64,000 nucleotides of DNA, from positions 12,454,501 to 12,518,500 of the forward strand of contig OZ024895.1 of assembly GCA_964017195.1 (NCBI GenBank), in the 5' to 3' direction. Numbering within the stretch: the stretch's first letter is position 1; each line of letters starts with the position of its first letter. The DNA is from Siderastrea radians. Its lineage: Eukaryota; Cnidaria; Anthozoa; Scleractinia; Rhizangiidae. Of the stretch, positions 34,742 through 47,161 are shown piece after piece. The notes beneath the pieces are model-generated. The model saw only the letters and a program-made list of their open reading frames with translations. It was not told the origin of the DNA and ran no database searches. A program made the position numbers and the translations under genes.

Positions 34742-36144
34742 GTAAGTATATCACTCCTAGTTCGGTAGTACTTAGGTGTACTAGTGATGGGGAAGTGTGC
34801 ATGAGGCCATGTTTTTTTAATTACCAAAAGAGACCCTGTTAGGCTAAAACTGGACTGTAAAAGGTCCAACGGCCCAGAAGCCTTATTGACATTGCTGATC
34901 CTCCACAGGAAAAACAGCTAAAGAGTGATGACACAGGCATGCTATTTTAACCTGTTAGGCAAAAGAAATTCATTTAACATGCCAGCCGTGTCACGATGCA
35001 TGCCTAATGTACATTTCTTTTGTCTGATATCTACGGGTAACTAAATTTTAACAAGATGTAGGTTAACAAGCATACTTTGTGGTTATTTGTGAGGAAACTG
35101 CTTCCACAGTTGGCTGAAAGGATGGAATGTTTCTGCTTTCCTGATAGCAACTATTTCAAGGGCAATGTGGGAAAAATAAAGCTTGCATTCATGTCTAGAA
35201 AATTCCTACACTTTGTCTTACCTCCCAGACCCCAATTGTTCAAAGGAAGAGTGGATAACTTTATCCACTGGCTAAGCAATCCAGCAGATATAAAAGGTGT
35301 CAAAAATCTCAACGTAGCCTTATGATTTAAACATGAAAAGTGCAATGGTGTATCTATGATGAAGTTTGCAAAAATCTGGCCAAATGTGTAATTAAGTTGG
35401 AGGAAAATTGCACTGTTGAATAGCGACTTATCCACTGGGTAAAGTTATCCACTTGTTGAACAACTGGGGCCAGATTGTTTTTAACTAAGATGATTTCCAC
35501 TGAACGTTTGAGCAATAAGTGCAAAAATAATACGCATATGCATATGCGTACATTTGTAGCATGGTAACATTTTCAATAAAACAAGAAAAGCCATAGGGGC
35601 ATTAGACCCCTCCATTGTTCTCCCTCTCCTCAGGGAGCAAAATATTTTACGGTCACCCAAGTGATCTGGTGGAAGCCAGTTTGCAAAGAATATTTGCTTG
35701 GCCCAGCGAAAACCGGGAGTCGGGGGATAGTGGACCAAAAGGTGTAATTTTTTGAAGTTGGTGTATTACCCTACATTTGACGTGTTTGCTGCCATTCCCC
35801 CCTTAACATGAATCCCTGACAGTATGAACCTTTTTCCCATCCCTCATTCCTTGGTCATCCACCTGTTCTAAACTTCGCAGAGAAAAATGTGACGAAATAG
35901 TTTGACCATAGCGTGACTCATTTGCGTCTTGTTTAAAAAAAAAGAACGAAATGATATCTCAGCGATCTCAGCGTAATTCTAAATAACGAGGGCACGAGAA
36001 TTCAAATAGATTTATTGATAAACAAAAAATCCTGAAATGTAAAGGAAATGGGTATCTGCCGAAAAAAAAAGCAACGTAAAAGTTTATTTTTAGGTCATGA
36101 TTCAGTGAGTGGTTTGAGCAAGGAACTTCCTCGAATTCACCTTC
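34742..36144. other. Intron sequence with a dispersed repeat
   Basis: No gene supported. 35570-35730 matches the repeat at 8620-8830 (CATTAGACCCC, TTTACGGTCAC, then GCGAAAACCGG). The rest shows no clear structure. Confidence 0.5.
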
Positions 36145-36369
36145 TGTGTTTCAATGGCGTAATGATTGCCTGCCACGGGACGGCGTAGAATGAATCGTTG
36201 GCCTTCAAAGCTCGCTAGCACCCTCGTCCTTGTACTCCTCGAAGAGCAGTTAACTCTACTGAATTCCTTGTACTTTTCTGCGCAAATTTCCTTAAAGATT
36301 TTGGCGAAGCAAAGCATTGGAGTGCCTGTAAACTAGCTGAAACAGGTGTCTATATAATTTTATAGTGTT

Positions 36370-36849
36370 TTTTTATTTTTATAGCGGAATTGTCCAGATT
36401 AACAGTCTAAAAGCGCGCGCTAAGTAGTTATTAATCGTAAAGAGTGGTACTTTGTAGTTGTTAATTGTAAAAGCACGTCACTTGCGATTAATAACTATGT
36501 CAAACATAGTTAATAATCGTAAAGACCATAATTAATAACTACGTTTGACAGTAGTTACAGTTAATAATCATGAAAGGCACCATTATCGAACGCCTCTGGC
36601 AGACATTATTAGTTATCAATCATAACTTGCCCATTTCTGTAGTGAAGCCATCTCAGAAGTAAACTTAGCTTGACCGGCCGCCATTACCAAAATGAAAACT
36701 ACCTCAAAGAGCACTTTCCACGGGCCTTGCTGTAACATAAATATATCACAGTTGAATTCTCCAGGGGTCAAAATTTCCACAGACGTTTACTTTTTTTTAA
36801 TGTTCATTTTTGCGAACGATATATTCCTTGGTTTTCTTTTTCAGCGGAC
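36370..36849. repeat. Interspersed repeat shared with 51.8-52.3 kb
   Basis: Nearly the same 480 bases recur in the same orientation at 51813-52290, with blocks such as GCGCGCGCTAAGTAGTTATT and GAGCACTTTCCACGGGCCTT. The first half has many GTTATTAATCGTAAA and inverted TTAATAACTA motifs able to form short hairpins. No coding function is supported. Confidence 0.8.
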
Positions 36850-37311
36850 AAAGTGTTACTGCGCTATGAGTGATTTTTTAGTGAATAATTTTAATTTTTG
36901 CACTTATTGCTGGAAAGTTGAGCGGAATCCTTCTTAATAAGGTAAACTTTGTAATGTTCATGAAGAACATTTACAGACTGTATCACTTAAGTACCTATTG
37001 ATGCATGGCGGTAAAATTAACATATTACATGTATATAGAGTGATCTTGCACCCTCTTTGCCAAAACGAGGCTACACATCAGCAATCACATCATTGACCAT
37101 TGACAAAGGGATAATTTGAATGAGTTCTGAAAGCTCTGACTAACTTCTTAATATTATAATTTGTTGATGTTTCAAGAATAAAAAATCCTAAAAGTCCAGT
37201 AGCGCTTGATGTAATATGATTTTTAATTATTATATTTAAAAGGAAACAAAGAAAAGAAACTATATACAATCACAATTAGAATAGTTATTCAATACAGCTA
37301 GTTAAAAAATC

Positions 37312-37434
37312 ATAGGTTGGTAAATTATGTTCGTCTGGGTTAGTTTAGTTCTGAGAAGGACTGTTTGTGATATGATCACAAATAGTCCTTCTCAGGACTA
37401 CACTCACCTGGACGATCATAATTTACCAACCTAT
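37312..37434. repeat. Hairpin MITE-like repeat, copy 1
   Basis: Arms of about 58 bases (ATAGGTTGGTAAATTATG start, CATAATTTACCAACCTAT end) flank a short loop near ATGATC. The same hairpin is at 62381-62503 as part of the segmental duplication. The frames 37573-37376 and 62642-62445 that run into it are not genes. Confidence 0.88.
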
Positions 37435-37872
37435 ATGCTATGATATGACTCCTGGGCTCAAACCATTTACAGTTGTTGACAAAATAAATTAACTTAATAA
37501 TGATATAATACTCAAATATTTCTATAGCGCCATTTCTGCTAATAAACCAATAATGCTTAACAAAACTACTCAATCATATAAACTTTATGTTTGCTGATAT
37601 GTCCGTAAGCGCCCGTTAAATATTGACATGTACATTTGTAGGTCCAGTTGAACTCTGTTCTAGACTTAATTTGTATCCTGCAAGGAACATGTAGCCAAGG
37701 AACCCATGAGTAATGCCACAACAAAGCTATGAGGGGTAACTGCTTTTTTTAGGCTGGCGAGCTGATATAGAATGATTGTTTTTCTAATTAATTAGCCAAA
37801 CATGGTTCTCTTCTTTGTTTTTCATTACATGTAGTACACTGCTCTTCTTTTAAATTGTTTACAAACTGATAG

Positions 37873-38127
37873 ATCCTGCAGCAATTGACTCTGCTCCGTC
37901 ATCTCAGTCAGTTGTGGAGGGCAACGGGACCACCCTGTTCTGTAATGCCACTGGTAATCCACCACCTAGCATTGCTTGGACTAAACAAGGAAGTGACACT
38001 GTACTCTCTTCATCTGAGACTCTTACTTTGACAAATCTGACGAGAGAAGATAACGGGGCAGTGTACAAATGTAAAGTGCAAAATAATCTTGGATCAGATG
38101 AAGCTAATGCCACCATTACTGTGTTGT
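37873..38127 (+). CDS. Ig-superfamily gene, I-set Ig exon (duplicated, copy 1)
   Basis: This 255-base exon (85 codons, phase 1 both ends) has an AG acceptor at 37871-37872 and a GTAAGT donor at 38128. It encodes a complete I-set domain: TTLFCNATGNPPPSIAWTK with the first cysteine and tryptophan, then NGAVYKCKVQNNLGS with the second cysteine. Several NxT/S sequons are present. The duplicate at 62942-63196 differs by a few residues (for example KCKV to ICQV). It is spliced 0.6 kb upstream of the next Ig exon. Confidence 0.92.
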
Positions 38128-38717
38128 GTAAGTATTCCGTGTAAATTAAATAATGGTGAGGTATATGTAAAATTACATTGTAAGAACTGTTGAATCCTAC
38201 AGTGGTTGTTACAACTTTTTATGAGTATTGCATTATATGCACAATAAATTATTGTAGTGTGGTGAAATTGTTTGTTTTGAATTGTCATTATGTTGCCTGG
38301 GTAATTTAGAATTGGCAGAAACTCGGTTCTTTCTGTCACAGAAATAAGGATAACCCAAGTGTAACACTATCAATACTGTTCATTTATTTGGTTTAAGGGG
38401 AATTGGCAGTTTATCACATAGAATTTGGGATATAAGCTGAGAAAAAAACATGAAATCACAATAGCAAAACAGGAAGTACCTTTTAATTTTCCCATTCTTA
38501 CTGCCCGTCATGATTTAACAGTGCTGTATATATTGTTGCTTTACCACCTCATATTATTCAATTGGAAAGTCTTGTGTATCTGTATTTTTAAAACATTTTG
38601 AAGAAAACCTGTCATTACCTGTCTAATCAGTTGCAGTTCAGTCCTGTCATTTCTGGGTAAGTTTGGGCCTTGTTTTGGAGGGTGTGACCTCTTTTATTTT
38701 TTTTTTATTTCTTCCAG

Positions 38718-38966
38718 ATCCACCCACTGTGACAATCCAACAGTGTTCTACTCCAGTTAATGAGAGTGACAATGTAACACTTTATTGCAATGCCACTGGT
38801 AACCCTGTGCCCAATATTGCATGGATTAAATCAGGGCAAGTTGTATTACACAACAAAACACTCGTCATTTCAAATATTTCACGGGATGAACGTGGCAGTT
38901 ATGAGTGCTTGGCTTGGAATGGCATTGGGAGCAATGACACCGATAACTGTACAGTGGATGTACAAT
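38718..38966 (+). CDS. Ig-superfamily gene, I-set Ig exon (duplicated, copy 1)
   Basis: This 249-base exon (83 codons, phase 1 both ends) follows a long T-rich tract and TTCCAG (38712-38717) and ends at a GTAAGT donor (38967). It encodes DPPTVTI at the start, VTLYCNATGNPVPNIAWIK with first cysteine and tryptophan, and RGSYECLAWNGIGS with the second cysteine. Extra cysteines near both ends (QQCST and DNCTV) may form an additional disulfide. It is intact here, while the duplicate at 63787 carries a stop. No further Ig exon is seen before 62942. Confidence 0.92.
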
Positions 38967-39004
38967 GTAAGTTGGTACATTGTTGGTTAGGGGAGTGTTT
39001 TTGA

Positions 39005-40301
39005 TCTCAAGTGTGGTTGGGGTGGGTGTCACATGTCACTGCATCATGTAACTATACAGTTGTGAAACATTGTCTTACATTACAGCTGTATGTACATTTT
39101 AAGGTGTCTCCATATGGTTTTTCAGCGCACGAGGAATGGGAACTAAATCGGCGCAAGCGCGCGCGAGGAGTGCGACAGTCCAAGTCAGATGACATGTGCC
39201 ACTCAACCTCCCGGGCGAACTTTTCGAAAGTCTGATTGAGCATCTTTATGGCTTACCTTTTCAAAACCTGTCGAGCACATAGCAGTGAAATTATGAAAAG
39301 CCTTTAGTTTAATCGTTTTTGTAGCTGACAGTTGCAGTCCTACGATTGTCCTATACGATTGTAGAACTGGATTGATTGCGATCTTCAAGTTCAAGCAACA
39401 CAGAGAGGACTGAAAACGTTGCACGAATTATTACGCGCCTTCAAGAATTTTGCGTGAAGAACTTCTTTCCGTTCTCAACTTGAAATATCAGTGCTGTCCA
39501 GGTCAGCTGTCGAGAATCTCTGGGATGGGGCCTAAGTGTAAGTGATTTTTTGGAAAAGTGCTTTAGTTTTTGCCTTTCTAACAAGCCGTCAGTCTATTTT
39601 TTGTCGGGTAAGTTGTCTCTGCGGCCGTTCTCATACGGTTTCAGCAAAATACAGCTGACTTGTGAATTTTATGGAGCGACGAATAGATTACATACTTGTA
39701 GCGAGGTAACAGTTGTCAATGAATTTTGATAGAAATTGAAACTCAAAAGGACACTTATATTTCAGTGTCTATTTATCAGTCACCAGTAGCCTTTGATCTA
39801 AGTTTCACTTGTGTTGACAAGGTGCGACTTCAAAAACTCCAGTGGTCTAAAATAAAACTGAAAATTGAAAAAAGTTCAATAAATATTGTACGTAAGCTCA
39901 AATACATTTTTTTTACAAAATATTATCCCTAGAATGACGGCATTCAGTGAACGAATAAAGGATGAGTATCGAGTTGACGGCCGGTTCCAAAACAGTCGGC
40001 GTTTCGCAGGCGTTCTGTGGTCTTTTTCAAAACATATAATTTCTTGTGGACAATTTTGTTCCTTTTCTCTAATGTCTGCCTTTAAATGTAATTGAAAGCT
40101 TATTTAAAAACCATTTGCTATTCCATGCAGTTATCAAACACGCAAGTAGCCGCTAAGAAACAACGCGGGTCCCGGCAGGCAAAATATTGCGTTTACAACA
40201 TAAAAAGAACGAGCTCCCCTGCTTAACTTGGGTAGCATACCAAAATGACACTGTTCTAAGAGTAAACATGACCGCTTTAGTTTTTTCTTGAAGATCGGTT
40301 G
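39005..40301. other. Intron or downstream sequence
   Basis: No gene supported. A GC-rich patch with alternating GCGCGCGCG lies at 39158-39166. No domain is recognised in the short frames. Confidence 0.45.
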
Positions 40302-40317
40302 TACCCTTGTAAAATGG

Positions 40318-40575
40318 CTACCGGGATCCCGGCGGGATCCCGCCAAGAATCCCGCTTCCTACCGGGATCTTGCCGGGAAATGAAAAATCTTGCCGGGAAA
40401 CGGAATTTCCCCGCCGGGATTCTAACGGGATCTTGGCAAGAAAAAATCTTGGCCGGGATCTTGGCAAGAATCCCGGCGAGAGTTTCGGTTCCCGGCGTGA
40501 TCTTGCCAAGACCTCGGTGATCCCGCCAAGACAACCGTAATCTCGGCAAGACAACTACGATCTTGGCAAGATGCG
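40318..40575. repeat. GC-rich palindromic repeats at left end of TA element
   Basis: Degenerate head-to-tail and inverted units of CGGGATCTTGGCAAGA, CGGGATCCCGGCGGGA and similar. Open frames on both strands here are a result of the periodicity. Confidence 0.85.
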
Positions 40576-41279
40576 CAGATTCATAACTGACCGTGATGAG
40601 ACTTCAGAAAAAATATTACAAGTTGTGGTATGTAGAGTCCGAGCAAACATTACCGAGGTCTATTGCAATTGATATTTTTATCAGAGTTCGTTTCAAACAG
40701 CGATCTTGTATGGCTCGTTATGTTGATGAATAAAAAAATTGGGCGATCATCGTGCGGGAGTTCGCGCTGGCACGTTGTGCGAGACTGTAAAGACGATGGT
40801 CAATAATCCCGAACTCTATTAATCTTGAAAAGTTTATAATCTACAAACGTGATTAAAGTGACAATTAACGCAGTGCTGTATCCGTAAGGAGAATCATTCC
40901 TGGATCTCGATATAACTGAATCTAACAATCGACGAAGAGCAACTTAACCGGCGGTTGTTTTGTAGCTTTGCGGCTACGCGCGACATCTACTAAAATAGCA
41001 ACGATCAGAAACGCTGCTGGCGCTGATCAGCTCTGTTTTACAAGTCATTTCATTTTATCAGACCACTGATGTCTATTTGTTGTCACTAATAAGCTTACCT
41101 TTTATGCAGGGGACTTCGTTTTCGCATCCCCGTATTTTAAATGACTACTTCTGTCTAGGTGATGTCATGTCATCTCTTTGTTGAACTTTCTTTATAAGCC
41201 AGCAAGGGTTTTTAAATACTGTTTCCTGTGACTAATATGTTGTCGTTCTGAATTTAACTTTTTTCGCTGCTTGCCGGCC

Positions 41280-41667
41280 ATGTACCTAACACCGAAGTCG
41301 CGCCAAAAAATCCCGCCTTGACTCCCGCCATTGCGTTAATGGAGCAATCTGATTGGTTGATTCAATCACGCCATCGGCGAGCGGTGCTCGCGTAACCCAA
41401 AAAGTGCGAGAACTTTTCCACAAAACAAGTTGAAAATAGCTTCTTTTTGTTGTATGTACAGGTAAAAATTGAAACGTTTAACTTATTATTTTTACCGAAA
41501 ACAACATGGTTCTGTCAAGTTTGAAGCAAGAGAACGTTTTGAAAGAAACTGTTGTCAACGAGAGAACGGCCGGCATGCTAAACCCAGCAAAACAATCCAC
41601 ACTAAAGTGTACTGAGAATGAACTTAAACAAAGGATGAGAAGATATTGTGGACAAAGCTACATTTGA
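41280..41667 (+). other. Promoter-like patch followed by a 53-codon frame
   Basis: Around 41295-41370 are TCGCGCCAAAA (an E2F-like site), several CCCGCC boxes and an inverted CCAAT box (TGATTGGTTGATT). An ATG at 41506 in good context opens a 53-codon frame (MVLSSLKQEN to a stop at 41667) without a known domain. A captured promoter and first exon inside the TA-flanked element is possible; a chance frame is as likely. Confidence 0.25.
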
Positions 41668-43974
41668 GGAATAAACACTCGAGTTAAATGCTTTCAAAAA
41701 TTTCCAAAGGACGTCTATAGTCTCTACAGCTTACTAATTTGCCGCGATGGAAGCCGCTAACTGGGTTTCTTTCCTTCGACGAGTCTGGTCGCTCCGAGCA
41801 TCCAACATTTGAGAAAAAGGTCAGTGAGTTTCACTTTTATATTTCACTCAAAAGCCTCAGCGTGTACTGCTGTTCGTTGCCTTTTTTTTCGCTGAAAGAA
41901 CCCTTTTATATGTCGTCCACTGTTAACCTTTAATTTATTTTAATTGGTGAAGTTGATTTCAGTCAAGTAAACTGACCATTGGCGGGTCTTTCACAGAGAG
42001 GCTCCTTTGTGACAAAAAATCCACACTGACAAAAAGCTTGACTTACCTATAAAAATGTGTGAGGATGGTATAAATAAACTTACTTACCGGTAACTAATTT
42101 GCTCTTAGACATTACTAAAGCATTCATTTTGTGAGTTCAAAAGTAAGCTTAATTTTCGCCGTCTTCTCCAGATTTGCGTAAACAGCCCGATAGCGAACAG
42201 GACAGCCAGGTGACACGTCTGACAAATTTCAGAATTTGCGGCAAGTTGCAGAATCTTATACTGAAAATGGTTCCTTGTTAAACAGTTTTAGATGCAAAAC
42301 AACAGCAACAATATATAAATAATTTGCGATCGACAATTTCACGAGCTTTGCACTACATGACAAAATAATCGTGACTTGCGTGACCACAGTTTGCCGAGCA
42401 GCCAATTTCTGCAAGACTTGAAGACGCCACAAAACAAACACTTTATTTTTACATTGTCATTTTCCTTGTTCAGTTTCTTTACTCGAACCTTTAAGGAAAA
42501 TAAAAAAGGTTCGAGTTATTTGAAGGTTTGAGTTACCGAGGGCAAAATTCTGAAGGAAATGTTGTGAAGAGAAAAAAGCGTTCACCTCGAGTTATAAAGT
42601 TGGCGGGAGGTTCGTTTAACTGAGGCTTCAAGTTACCGGGAAGTATAGTTTGTTTGTAATCCCTTGAATTATATTTTTCTTTGTTCGGTGTTGTCGGTTT
42701 CACCTTTTTATTCTCCATAACGTGTTCTCCCTTTGTGTTCTTTCCCAAGGCGAATAGTTGAGGAAGAACTACGCAAGATAAATTCCAATTAACAAATTGA
42801 GAGTCTAATTAGATGCACATAGTTTTCATTTAAAAGGTCCTGGCACATTCTGTTTTCAGTTGAACTATCCAAAATAAAGCACAAAGACAAAGGAAAATAA
42901 TGGTATTATTTACTAGATACAATTTATTGGATTCTTAGGGTTATACAAAAACAGATGGTCATCCCTGTTCATTAACCTACATGGTCATATTTCATGTTTA
43001 CATTTATAAACAAGTTGAAGCGCAATGCAAGCGGCGCAGCTGTTTTCCACAAATTCCCCACCTTTGCTAGTATTTAGCGATTTAATTTGTGTTTACATAA
43101 GCTTCGCCCAATTACAAACCCTGCACGTATGTTCAGGCAGAACGCGTTAACAAAATTTAATACACTTACGTTTATTAAAGAAAGAGTAATATTGAAATGA
43201 CGATGCAGATTAACCTAGAATCTGAAACGGTGTACATGTTATAAGCCAAAGCCTTTCCACCTGTCTCCTCCAATGGGGCGGTTCCGTGAAATTCTGAATA
43301 CTCTGGAGTACTAAACAATATTTGTTCCTTTGATGACAATTGTAAAACGTGCTTCGCAAAACTGCGTCGCCAGATACTTCAGATTTCACACGTTTCTTTC
43401 ACTCAGCATTTAAATTTCCACTGACAATTCTCGTCCAGCACACTGTTCTTTTCTTAGATGATCATGAACAAACCCGAGTTTCTGCACGGCCACTATTCCA
43501 TGCTTTGTCTTGACTACAAATAAATCAATCTCTCTGAACCGCGAACACATATCGTTTACATGTAAGCGTACAAAATGCAAGTGCGAACAAACACAAAACA
43601 AAACACCATCAAACTCTTCCTGTTCGTTGGCTTATTCTCCTGCAGATGCTACGGATTTCACAGCAAATAAAGAAGACACTTGCCTCCTTCCACCAGCAAC
43701 GCTCCTGGCACCACGAGGCTTTCATGGGGAACGAGGAAATTAACCAAAAACGTTAAATTCGGCGCGCTAAAGTAACAACACATGCACGTGAACTATTCTT
43801 TCTCTTCTCGTAATTGTCACATGGAAATAGTACCACATTACGGATAATTCAATTAAGAAACACGTGAAAGGCTGATAACAATCATGTCAACAATACTTGG
43901 GACTGCAATATAGGACATAGTTTTGTCAGCGTCTGGTAGTTTGATTAATGTTAATTACGTTCTCATCGCGAATC

Positions 43975-44590
43975 CTGGCAAGATTCCACACAGGACCCCC
44001 GGAGATTTTGGCTGACGGGAATTTCGCTTTCCGACCGGATCTCAGCAAGATTTTGACCGCAAGGGGTTTTGTTTCCCGCCGCGAATCCCGGCAACACTCC
44101 CACCGAGATATCTGGTTACCCGCCAAGAATCCCGGCAAGACTCCCGCCGGGATCCTGCCGAGAATTTGGCCGCCGGGAATCCCGTCTCCCGCCAAGAATC
44201 CCGGCAAGATTCCCGCCGGGATCCCGCCGAGATTTTGGCCGCCGGGAATCCCGCCTCCCGTCAAGAATCCCGGCAAGATTCCCGCCGAGATCCCGCCGAG
44301 ATTTTGGCCGCCGGGAATCCCGCCTCCCGTCAAGAATCCCGGCAAGATTCCCGACGAGATCCCGCCGAGATTTTGGCCGCCGGGAATCCCGCCTCCCGCC
44401 AAGAATCCCGGCAAGATTCCCGCCGGGATCCCGCCGAGATTTTGGCCGCCGGGAATCCCGCCTCCCGCCAAGAATCCCGGTAAGAATCCCGGCGGGAACC
44501 GGGAATCCCGGCGGCCAAAATCTCGGCGGGATCCCGGCGGGAATCTTGCCGGGATCTTGGCAAGATCCCGCCAAGATCCCGGTACCATTT
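43975..44590. repeat. 69-base GC-rich minisatellite at right end of TA element
   Basis: About five copies of a 69-base unit (containing GATTTTGGCCGCCGGGAATC and AAGAATCCCGGCAAGATTCC) run across 44165-44480, with degenerate and inverted units on both sides. Since 69 is a multiple of three, frames stay open on both strands for 100-220 codons. Those frames are artefacts of the repeat, not proteins. Confidence 0.92.
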
Positions 44591-44601
44591 TTACAAGGGT
44601 A

Positions 44602-46606
44602 ATAAGTTAATGGTAAAAATGAAACTGAAAGTGGTTTAATGATTCCGCGTTCTGGAAAAAGAAATTAATTGCTGTTGGCAATAAAGTGGCGGCTTCGTTC
44701 AAGTTTAAGTATCACGAATCGATATCATTTTTCTTCTTTTTTGTTTGTTTGTTTCTTTCTTTATGTTTGCGAATTTTTGGTCACATGGACCCTTTACAGT
44801 AAAGGAAAGCAGTTGTCCAGAAAAATGTTTTTCTTTAATTTGGAAAGAAAAGCGCTAGAAAAGCTTTTCTACCGCTTACCCGTGTGCTGTCCATGCTCGT
44901 CCACGCGAAAGGAATTACGAGCATGTGCAACCCCGTAACTTGAAGAATTTTTATTTTGGTAAAGCGAAGAAAAAAGGTAGGTTTTGAGGCATTTTCAAAC
45001 GCTTATTGCGAGCGTTCCACTCAGTGAAATTTTTTATAAATTGGAACATTTGTAGGATTTTTGTGTTCTTCAGTCATAATAAAGTAAGAGAACTTTTTGT
45101 ACATGCACTTCTGCATTAATCGTCAAAAACGAAAATTTACTATTCTGGCAAAACTTATGTACAAGATTTCTCACAGCTTTGCCAGCTGAGACTTCTGAAA
45201 CGACAATATCTTTACAACAAGAACAGCTAAAATTCACCGTGTAAAAACCAAGAAAGGACATGAAGAAACTGGGTAAGCTTGAACAATGAGCCAAACAACT
45301 ATATCAGTGGTTGCCATGGAAACAGGCCAGGCCCAGAAAATGGGCCTTTTTCCAAAAGTATAAAGCCTAGGCTAGTTGCTTTTGTAACTTTTCTCTAGTG
45401 AAATGTAAATCAATGTCCTGAAAATTGTCAAGAAAGTTATGTATATTTGTCTCTTGAAACTGGTGAGTGTATGGAGCCACCTTAAATGATTTATTATTTA
45501 CTCATTATCACATTCACTTCTTATCATGAACTCACGTACTTTATAATAAACAAAGAAGGCAAAATCACTTATCATAACATACAGTAGCTCGCCCGCTGGT
45601 CCTATCAAATTCCTATTGAACCATCATGGTGTATATCTCTATATACGCACAGCCGTGCATACATAACATGGCATGTGCAGTTGCATTTTGCTGCAAAGTT
45701 CCTGTCGAGTTTAGCCACAAGTTCCTGTTGCTAAACTTTCCGACAGTCAACGGATGAAACTAGTGAAGAACTTCCAATTTTTTTTAGATAAACCAGATGA
45801 AGCGTTCTCGCTCAAACAAGACCATCGTGACATCTTTTTTAACCAGCCAGTAGGATCCTTTGTTGATCTATGTTGAAAACATAGGGTCTTAGCCAGACTG
45901 CAGTTTGTCGCTTTCTATGTTTGTTTGTTTGTTTGTATGTATGTATGTATGTATGTATTTTTGATCCGGGGGGGAGTCCCATGTGAGATGGGCGGGAATG
46001 CTCGTCGGAAAATTTGAATTAAAGCTATTCTGAAACAGACGGTGAATTTGAGACAACGAGCATCCCTGCACCTTTCACATGGGAGTGCACCCCCAAGAAT
46101 TTATGTGGCACTATGTGGCACCAATCAGATTGAGGCTACTAAGCTAAGAGTACATTCTACCAATGAAAGAGCTGGTTAGAATCCGCTTACTGAAGCTGAA
46201 GGTCAGACAAGGTTAAGTTTACTGACCATGTTAAATGTACATATGGGGACGGAAAGGATCAGCACAAATGTGCTTTTCTACTTTTTCCTCTCGAGTATTA
46301 TATTTTCAGTAAACGCTTGGTGAGGTGGAATTGATGGTTATTTCCAAAAGCTATTGTAAGGGCAGGTAAAACTGAACTTTGTCGTGGCCAACGGTGGAAT
46401 GTGACAAAAACACAGCTGTGTTCCAAAAATAGACTTGTTGACGAGAAACTGTAACTTAATTTGTTCTTTTGTGATTTGTGTTATGAAACAGCTGTTTTGG
46501 TTATGTATCTTTGAGCAAGATGCTGGTTGAAAAGATTGTATCTGTGGTTGATATGGATAATTTTGACTGTACTTTGCAAGGTTTTTGAAACAGCTTTGTT
46601 TCGTAA
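44602..46606. other. Non-coding stretch with small repeats
   Basis: No gene supported. It holds a TTTG/TATG microsatellite at 45918-45957 and the short inverted repeat listed next. Confidence 0.5.
45966..46100. repeat. Small inverted-repeat element
   Basis: A left part with GGGGAGTCCCATGTGAGA and GGGAATGCTCGTCGG is mirrored by a right part with ACAACGAGCATCCCTGCA and CACATGGGAGTGCACCCCC. It resembles a short, common dispersed repeat in cnidarian sequence. Confidence 0.65.
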
Positions 46607-47161
46607 TTTGAAATGTATAGCGACGTGTTTAAGATTACAATTTGCATAAATTAGTTTGTTCATCCAAGCGTGTCTGTGTTTCAACCTGTTTTCTCTTCCC
46701 ATAATACAGTTAAGTTTTAGTTTACGATGTTGCGTCCATGATTTATATCAGTCATAACCACAGATTTTCCAGCTGACATAGAAATGATTTCTTTCTTGGC
46801 TTTATCATATACGGGAACATATGGTTTTTGAAATGTATAGTGACTTGTTTAAGATAGCAATTTGCATAAATTAGTTTTTTCATTCAAGCATGTCTGTAGG
46901 TTTTTAAGGGCCGATTACATGAGGCCGGCTGGCTCGGTTTGCTGGGATCTCGACACGTCTGTGAAACACACTAAGAATCAACTTCGCGAAATTTCAGCCC
47001 GGTTAGCTGGGATCCCAGCATCACGATGCCGGGATCCCGGCTAGCCGGGATGAAAATTTACCATGTAATCGCGATTGCTGGGCCAACACTTTCTTGTCAC
47101 TAAATTTTGCTTCAGAGCAAAATGGCTCACCAGAAGATCAATATTTTTCTTTCTATATAAC

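Larger units (their letters stand above)
36145..39004. repeat. Segmental duplication, copy 1
   Basis: This stretch matches 61211-64000 at an offset of about 25,066-25,077 bases, including two Ig exons, their introns and a foldback repeat. Similarity begins abruptly at TGTGTTTCAATGGCG (36145). It is interrupted at 36343-36849, where this copy has a separate repeat and copy 2 has unrelated sequence of similar length. The high identity in introns marks a recent event. Confidence 0.92.
40304..44599. mobile_element. 4.3-kb TA-flanked element with GC-rich subterminal repeats
   Basis: Both ends start CCCTTGTAAAA when read inward (CCCTTGTAAAATGG left, CCCTTGTAAAAATGG right), followed by TACCGGGATC-type sequence. 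TA stands outside both ends (40302-40303 and 44600-44601). Both ends are loaded with palindromic CCGGGATCCCGG and TCTTGGCAAGA motifs. No transposase is visible. TA duplication suggests mobilisation by a Tc1/mariner-type enzyme. Confidence 0.75.

Noticed and set aside
37376..37573. Gene encoding a frame conserved in both segmental copies
   Set aside because: The conservation reflects the recent duplication; the frame runs into a hairpin repeat and has no domain.
43926..44610. Overlapping frames of up to 220 codons on both strands
   Set aside because: They come from a 69-base GC-rich repeat whose length is divisible by three; five frames stay open at once, which is not how genes behave.
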